Below are positions 19,804 to 24,169 of a DNA stretch of 24,169 nucleotides, one piece after another. Source of the stretch: JANYCG01 sp031397915. Its GTDB lineage: Bacteria > Pseudomonadota > Gammaproteobacteria > Burkholderiales > Burkholderiaceae_C. How positions within the stretch are numbered: position 1 is the stretch's first letter; each line of letters opens with the position of its first letter. The stretch spans positions 1 through 24,169 of the forward strand of contig JANNMM010000075.1 of NCBI GenBank assembly GCA_031397915.1, read 5' to 3'. Under the pieces are notes generated by a model, which saw only the letters and a program-made list of their open reading frames with translations, was not told the origin of the DNA and did not search any database. The position numbers and the translations under genes were made by a program.

Positions 19804-22376
19804 GCGGGCTCCCTGGCAACCGGCTGCGCGGTTGGCGTCTTGGCGAATCTGAACGCTTTGTCCAACGTGTCCCAGAATTCGTTGATCTTGATGGGTTTGG
19901 TCAGGTAAGCGAAGAAGCCTGCCTCCAGGCCCCGGTCAATATCGCTTTGCATGGCGTTGGCGCTCAGCGCAACGACCGGGATATGCGCGGTGGCCGGGTC
20001 GTCCGCGAGCAGCCTCAGGGCCTGGGTGCCGCTGATTCCTGGCAGATTGAGGTCCATCAGGATCACTTCAGGCAACTCGGCGCGGGCGATTTCGATGCCG
20101 CTGACAGCGTTGCGCGCGCTGAGCAAACGGAGGTCCGGCCGGCGGGTTACCAATTCCTCAACCAGCATCATATTGGCCGGGTTGTCTTCAACGTACAACA
20201 AGGTGGCGAAAGACTGGCCGCGCTGGAGCTTTTCCTGCGTGGTGGTTTTGACCGCCGGCGCAGCGCTTGGCACCACGGGCGCATCGGTCAGATTCAATTC
20301 AATCCACACGGTGGTGCCGGTGCCAACCGTGCTGAATACACCGATGGCACCCCCCATCAACTCGACCAGACGCCTGCAGACCACCAGGCCAATGCCGGTA
20401 CCTTCCTGTCCGCCGTCCTCTTGTCCGAGCCGGTTGAACGGTTGAAATAGCTGGCCCAATTGTTCGCTTGATAAGCCCTCGCCGGTATCCCGTACTTCTA
20501 GGCGCAGGAAGCCGGATGCTTTTGGCAAACATTTCACAATGACCGATCCGTTGGCGCGGTTGTATTTGATCGCGTTGGAAAGTAGGTTGATGATCACCTG
20601 CTTCACCCGGGTTCGGTCGGCGAGCACAAAATAGGCATGTTCAAACGTCGGGAAAGCCACCTGGATGCCGCGTTTTAACGCCTGTGGCTCGATGATGGCC
20701 TGGCACTCCAGCATGACCTCGGCCAGTCCGGTCGGTTCCGGTGACAGGGACAGTTTGCCGGACTCGATCAGGGCCAAGTCCAGTATTTCATTGATCAGGG
20801 TCAGCAGGTACCAGCCAGCTAGAAGAATCTGCTCAATGCCGCGCTTCTGTCTTGCGTCGGGTTCGGGAAAACCGGATTCCATGACTTGGGCAAAACCCAG
20901 AATTGCGTTCAGAGGCGTGCGCAACTCGTGGCTCATGCTGGAGAGGAAGTCAGACTTGGCCAGGTTGGCCTTTTCCGCGGCAAATTTGGCAGTCTCAAGA
21001 TCAATATTGTTTTGCTGGAGCACCTGGTCCAGGCGTTTGCGTTCGGTGATGTCGCGTGCGGCGGCAAACACGCCTTGCAGCTTGCGGTCGCGGTCGTAAA
21101 AAGTGGTGGCGTTGTACGACACCACCGTTTCCATTCCGTCCCTCGCGCGGGCCGTGAGTTCGTAGTCGGTCACCTTGTTTTCGTTCAGCACCCGTTTGAT
21201 GCCAGCCTCAGCGCGCGGGGGGTCCGTAAAGTAGTTTTTGAATGGTGCGCCAATCAACTCGTCGCGGGTACAGCCGGTGAGGGCTTCCATCTGTTTGTTG
21301 ACATCGGTGATGATGCCAGCAGGATCGGTGGTCATCAGCGCATCAATGTTGGATTCGATCAGGGAGCGGGTGTAGAACTGCTGGTCCCGCAGACGCTGGT
21401 CGAGCTTTTGCTGCTCCGCTTCAACCTGCTTGCGTGCCGTGTTGTCAGTGCCGATCAACAGGTAACCGATGATGCCACCCTGCGCATCGCGCAGCGCCGT
21501 CACCGACACCACCGCCGGGAAGCGGCTGCCGTCCTTTCGGAAGTAGGTCAGCTCGTAGATGTCCTCGATGCCGCGCGAGGCCTTGAACACCAGGGCCTCA
21601 AAGCCCGGCGTGATCGGGGTGCCCAGTTCCACGCTCAGCGCCTTGGCACGGGCGATCACTTCCTGCGGATCGGAGATGTCGGCTGGCGTGATCTTGTTCA
21701 CGACGTCAGCGGCGGTGTAGCCCAGCATGCGTTCGGCGCCGACGTTGAAGATCTGGATGACGCCCTTCGCGTCGGTGGCGATACTGGAGAAGTTGGCGCT
21801 GTTGAAGATGGCGCTCTGTAGCGCCCCGGCCTTGAGCAGCGCCTCTTCGGCCTGCTTGCGGGCGGTGTTGTCGGTGCCGATCAACAGGTAGCCGATGATG
21901 CCACCCTGCGCATCGCGCAGCGCCGTCACCGACACCACCGCCGGGAAGCGGCTGCCGTCCTTGCGAATGTAGGTCAGCTCGTACATGTCTTCGATGCCGC
22001 GCGAGGCCTTGAACACCAGGGCCTCGAAGCCCGGCGCGATCGGGGTGCCCAGTTCCACGCTCAGCGCCTTGGCGCGGGCGATCACTTCCTGCGGATCGGA
22101 GATGTCGGCTGGGGTGATCTTGTTCACGACGTCAGCGGCGTCGTAACCCAACATGCGTTCAGCGCCGACGTTGAAGATCTGGATCACGCCCTTGGCGTCG
22201 GTGGCGATGCTGGAGAAGTTTGCGCTGTTGAAAATGGCGTCCTGCAAGGCCCCGGTTTTGAGCAGGGCCTCCTGGTGTCGCGCCTCTGTCAATTGATCCA
22301 GCAAAACCGGATTGGTAACTGGAGCGGAATTTTCAGCGATTTTTGGCATGGCAGATCTCGTCGTATTCGAGAACAT
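19800..22376 (-). CDS. Triple-PAS hybrid histidine kinase with C-terminal receiver
   Basis: A hybrid kinase of 858 residues from ATG 22376 and the first gene of the signalling operon. Two almost identical PAS domains (about 34-175 and 176-317) are followed by a third PAS (about 330-455). The HisKA domain has His483 in SMSHELRTPL. The HATPase has NLLSNAIKYN, DTGEGL, FQPFNRLG and GTGIGL. The receiver has Asp775 in LMDLNLPG and the Lys of LTKPIK. No membrane segment is seen, so a soluble or diffusible cue or redox/energy state is likely sensed. The start is uncertain: ATG 22376 has no clear ribosome binding site, and ATG 22349 has only a weak GAG in front. It shares HisKA, HATPase and REC architecture with the kinase at 13573, indicating duplication inside the operon. 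Confidence 0.94.
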   Translation of the reverse strand: MFSNTTRSAMPKIAENSAPVTNPVLLDQLTEARHQEALLKTGALQDAIFNSANFSSIATDAKGVIQIFNVGAERMLGYDAADVVNKITPADISDPQEVIARAKALSVELGTPIAPGFEALVFKASRGIEDMYELTYIRKDGSRFPAVVSVTALRDAQGGIIGYLLIGTDNTARKQAEEALLKAGALQSAIFNSANFSSIATDAKGVIQIFNVGAERMLGYTAADVVNKITPADISDPQEVIARAKALSVELGTPITPGFEALVFKASRGIEDIYELTYFRKDGSRFPAVVSVTALRDAQGGIIGYLLIGTDNTARKQVEAEQQKLDQRLRDQQFYTRSLIESNIDALMTTDPAGIITDVNKQMEALTGCTRDELIGAPFKNYFTDPPRAEAGIKRVLNENKVTDYELTARARDGMETVVSYNATTFYDRDRKLQGVFAAARDITERKRLDQVLQQNNIDLETAKFAAEKANLAKSDFLSSMSHELRTPLNAILGFAQVMESGFPEPDARQKRGIEQILLAGWYLLTLINEILDLALIESGKLSLSPEPTGLAEVMLECQAIIEPQALKRGIQVAFPTFEHAYFVLADRTRVKQVIINLLSNAIKYNRANGSVIVKCLPKASGFLRLEVRDTGEGLSSEQLGQLFQPFNRLGQEDGGQEGTGIGLVVCRRLVELMGGAIGVFSTVGTGTTVWIELNLTDAPVVPSAAPAVKTTTQEKLQRGQSFATLLYVEDNPANMMLVEELVTRRPDLRLLSARNAVSGIEIARAELPEVILMDLNLPGISGTQALRLLADDPATAHIPVVALSANAMQSDIDRGLEAGFFAYLTKPIKINEFWDTLDKAFRFAKTPTAQPVAREPA
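21425..22276. repeat. Tandem 426-bp duplication encoding two near-identical PAS domains
   Basis: The segment 21425-21850 is repeated at 21851-22276 with a period of exactly 426 bp (142 codons). Landmarks line up without gaps, for example the block at 21441 with 21867 and the block at 21796 with 22222. At protein level I count seven differences over about 137 aligned residues, roughly 95% identity. Whole stretches such as FNSANFSSIATDAKGVIQIF and ALRDAQGGIIGYLLIGTDNT are unchanged. The high DNA identity indicates a recent duplication or continuing gene conversion. Confidence 0.95.
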
Positions 22377-22420
22377 TGGTTGAGGAGACAACTGCGCCGC
22401 CTGCAAAACTCTCTGGTCAT

Positions 22421-22488
22421 GTTGGCGCCTTTATCGGCTGGCGTCTGTACGTTGGCGCACATAACCTCCCAATGCACTGGGCTGGCGC
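22421..22488. promoter_or_regulatory. Three GYTGGCGC motifs spaced exactly 30 bp in front of the signalling operon
   Basis: The 153-bp gap between the hybrid kinase start and the thioesterase stop contains GTTGGCGC at 22421, GTTGGCGC at 22451 and GCTGGCGC at 22481. The 30-bp spacing is close to three helical turns, so bound proteins would sit on one face of the DNA. No strong -35/-10 pair is obvious; a TTGGGA-N17-TACAGA on the minus strand is the best weak match. Chance is possible in GC-rich DNA. Confidence 0.3.
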
Positions 22489-22529
22489 CACTGGCCGACG
22501 GCTGCGCAAACAGCAATTGCCCAAGCGGA

Positions 22530-23018
22530 TCAATACGCCATCAGGTGCGTGCCGTCCGGGTTGGGCAAGGGCCGGGGCTGGCCGTCTTCGTCAATCGCCA
22601 CATAGGTGAGTGAGGCTTCGGTGACCTTCACATAAATGCGCTGTGCCCGGATGCGCTCGGCGTAAACCTCGACCTTGACCGTGATGGAGGTGCGCCCCAC
22701 CCGCACCACACTGCTGAAAAACGACAACAAATCACCCACCCGCACCGGCTGTTTGAAGATGAACTCGTTGACGGCCACCGTCGCCATGCGCCCCTGGGTG
22801 TAACGCGCGGGCACCACAGAGCCCGCCAGGTCAACCTGCGCCATGACCCAGCCGCCAAAAATATCGCCATTGGCGTTGCAGTCGCCGGGCAGGGGAATCA
22901 CCTTGAGCACCAGCTCCTTGTCGATGGGCAATTGCACATGGGCCGACGCCGCCCGCGCCCCCAGGCTCGCTACCGCATGGGCGCCAGAACGGCTGTCTGC
23001 ACTTGAATCGGTCGACAT
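22530..23018 (-). CDS. Acyl-CoA thioesterase, hotdog fold (YciA-like)
   Basis: A 162-residue hotdog-fold thioesterase that would hydrolyse acyl-CoA to free acid and CoA in the cytoplasm. The family block from NANGDIFGGW to AQVDLAG (48-66) carries the Asn/Gly-Asp region and Asp63 expected to position water. The second half has the conserved VNEFIFKQPVRVGDLLSF strand and helix. The N-terminal 28 residues are Ser/Ala-rich, unlike the core, and make it somewhat longer than typical YciA proteins. The ATG at 23018 is supported by a strong GGGAGG nine bases upstream. An in-frame extension to 23162 runs into the divergent ABC gene and is rejected. It lies 75 bp from, and divergent to, the Atm1-type exporter gene. 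The exact chain-length preference cannot be told. Confidence 0.93.
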   Translation of the reverse strand: MSTDSSADSRSGAHAVASLGARAASAHVQLPIDKELVLKVIPLPGDCNANGDIFGGWVMAQVDLAGSVVPARYTQGRMATVAVNEFIFKQPVRVGDLLSFFSSVVRVGRTSITVKVEVYAERIRAQRIYVKVTEASLTYVAIDEDGQPRPLPNPDGTHLMAY

Positions 23019-23093
23019 AGGCACAATCCTCCCTTTACTGGCAATCTTTGCTGGCACGTTCACCGCAGCTTGCGGCCCAATAGATTCTCCACG

Positions 23094-24169
23094 ATGCGCC
23101 CACACGGTCAAATTGCTGTTCCTGCCCCCGTTGAGGTGTCTCAAAAACCGGGGGGCGGCCAACCTGCCCAGCGCTCGGACTGGTCCACGCTGTCACGCCT
23201 TTTCCCCTACCTGTGGGTCTACAAATGGCGCGTGGTGGCGGCGCTGGCTTTCATGGTGGGCGCCAAGATGGCCAACGTGGGTGTGCCGCTGCTCCTGAAA
23301 GAGCTGGTCGACTCGATGAGCCCGAATGGCGGCTTGATTGGCGGCAGCATCGATGTGAAAACCCTGGTGGTGGTGCCAGTGGCGCTGCTGATCGGTTACG
23401 GCGCCTTGCGGCTCTCCACCTCGCTCTTCACCGAGCTGCGCGAGCTGGTGTTTGCCAAGGCGACGGAAGGCGCCGCGCGTTCCATCAGTTTGCAGGTGTT
23501 CCGCCACCTGCATGCCATGAGCCTGCGTTTCCACCTGGAGCGCCAGACTGGCGGCATGACGCGTGACATCGAACGCGGCACACGCGGCGTGCACTCGCTC
23601 ATCAGTTATTCGCTGTACAGCATCATCCCGACGCTGATCGAGGTGGCGCTGGTGCTCACGCTGCTGGCGGTGAAGTTTGACGTGTGGTTTGCCATCATCA
23701 CCGTCATCGCGCTGGTGTTTTACATCACCTTCACGGTGACGGTGACCGAGTGGCGCACGCAGTTCAGGAAGAAGATGAACGAGCTGGATTCAACAGCGCA
23801 CACCCGCGCGGTCGATTCATTGCTGAACTACGAAACCGTCAAATACTTCAACAACGAAGAGTTCGAAGCCAAACGGTACGACCAGAGCCTGGAGAAATAC
23901 CGCCGCGCGGCGGTGAAGAGCCAGACCACCCTGAGCATGCTCAACACCGGGCAGCAGCTCATCATCGCCATCGCGCTGGTGGCGATGCTCTGGCGCGCGA
24001 CGCAAGGCGTGGTCGAAGGCCGTATGACGCTGGGCGACCTGGTGATGGTCAACGCCTTCATGATCCAGCTCTACATTCCGTTGAACTTTTTGGGTGTGAT
24101 CTACCGCGAGATCAAACAGAGCCTGACCGATCTGGAAAAAATGTTCACACTGATGGAGCGGGAACGTGA
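23094..24169 (+). CDS. Atm1/HMT1-type ABC exporter, N-terminal membrane domain (partial)
   Basis: An open frame from ATG 23094 runs off the window end, giving 358 residues without a stop. After a polar N-terminus (1-45) come about six hydrophobic segments: near 46-75, 90-115, 175-200, 205-225, 290-310 and 315-340. They are separated by the cytoplasmic-loop motifs typical of type I exporters of the Atm1/HMT1 branch: KATEGAARSISLQVFRHLHA, LRFHLERQTGGMTRDIERGT and NYETVKYFNNEEFEAKRY. These half-transporters act as homodimers and export glutathione-linked sulfur or metal species in characterised members. The ATPase domain should follow beyond the window. No clear ribosome binding site precedes the ATG, so the start is a little uncertain. 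Confidence 0.9.
   Translation, partial: MRPHGQIAVPAPVEVSQKPGGGQPAQRSDWSTLSRLFPYLWVYKWRVVAALAFMVGAKMANVGVPLLLKELVDSMSPNGGLIGGSIDVKTLVVVPVALLIGYGALRLSTSLFTELRELVFAKATEGAARSISLQVFRHLHAMSLRFHLERQTGGMTRDIERGTRGVHSLISYSLYSIIPTLIEVALVLTLLAVKFDVWFAIITVIALVFYITFTVTVTEWRTQFRKKMNELDSTAHTRAVDSLLNYETVKYFNNEEFEAKRYDQSLEKYRRAAVKSQTTLSMLNTGQQLIIAIALVAMLWRATQGVVEGRMTLGDLVMVNAFMIQLYIPLNFLGVIYREIKQSLTDLEKMFTLMERER

Noticed and set aside
22407..22529. Small protein in the gap before the first hybrid kinase
   Set aside because: Frames there have no ribosome binding site and no family resemblance. The stretch is better explained as a regulatory region.

Overview
The window looks like chromosomal DNA of a Burkholderiales beta-proteobacterium, most likely a member of the Comamonadaceae close to Rhodoferax or Polaromonas. 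This is an inference. It rests on moderately high GC, a large Liv-type ABC transporter fused into a catabolic operon, the style of the proteins, and two copies of an interspersed repeat with a CCCCCTCGGGGGGCAG core that I associate with this family. No rRNA, tRNA, CRISPR array, insertion sequence or phage gene was seen.

Region 1 (about 82-11225, minus strand) is one uptake-and-catabolism operon, read right to left. Two Liv-type permeases (livH, livM) and two ATPases (livG, livF) come first. They are followed by a long-chain-type acyl-CoA synthetase, two adjacent periplasmic binding proteins, a Rieske oxygenase alpha subunit, an NTF2/SnoaL-like small protein that overlaps it, a third paralogous binding protein and a strong rho-independent terminator. 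The logic is import of an organic acid, CoA activation and ring or chain hydroxylation. The substrate cannot be read from the sequence. Two copies of a 74-bp repeat flank livM.

Region 2 (11226-12165, plus strand) is a divergent intergenic region followed by a Crp/Fnr-family regulator with a good sigma70-like promoter overlapped by inverted repeats. The regulator gene meets the next operon tail to tail, with the two stop ends overlapping by 8 bp.

Region 3 (12158-22376, minus strand) is a tightly overlapping six-gene signalling operon. In transcription order it encodes a PAS-rich hybrid histidine kinase, a REC-GGDEF diguanylate cyclase, a CheB-CheR-coiled-coil-PAS fusion, a second hybrid kinase, a stand-alone CheB methylesterase domain and a REC-PAS protein. 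No chemoreceptor, CheA or CheW is present, so the chemotaxis-like enzymes probably serve a sensory pathway separate from swimming chemotaxis. The operon carries two internal repeats: a 426-bp tandem duplication of a PAS domain in the first kinase, and an in-frame hexanucleotide array that makes an Asp-Ala linker in the second.

Region 4 (22530-24169) holds an acyl-CoA thioesterase of the hotdog fold on the minus strand and, divergently, the membrane domain of an Atm1/HMT1-type ABC exporter that runs off the window end.

No gene-free stretch exceeds about 215 bp. The longest is the 11226-11439 intergenic region, which is described under its regulatory features.
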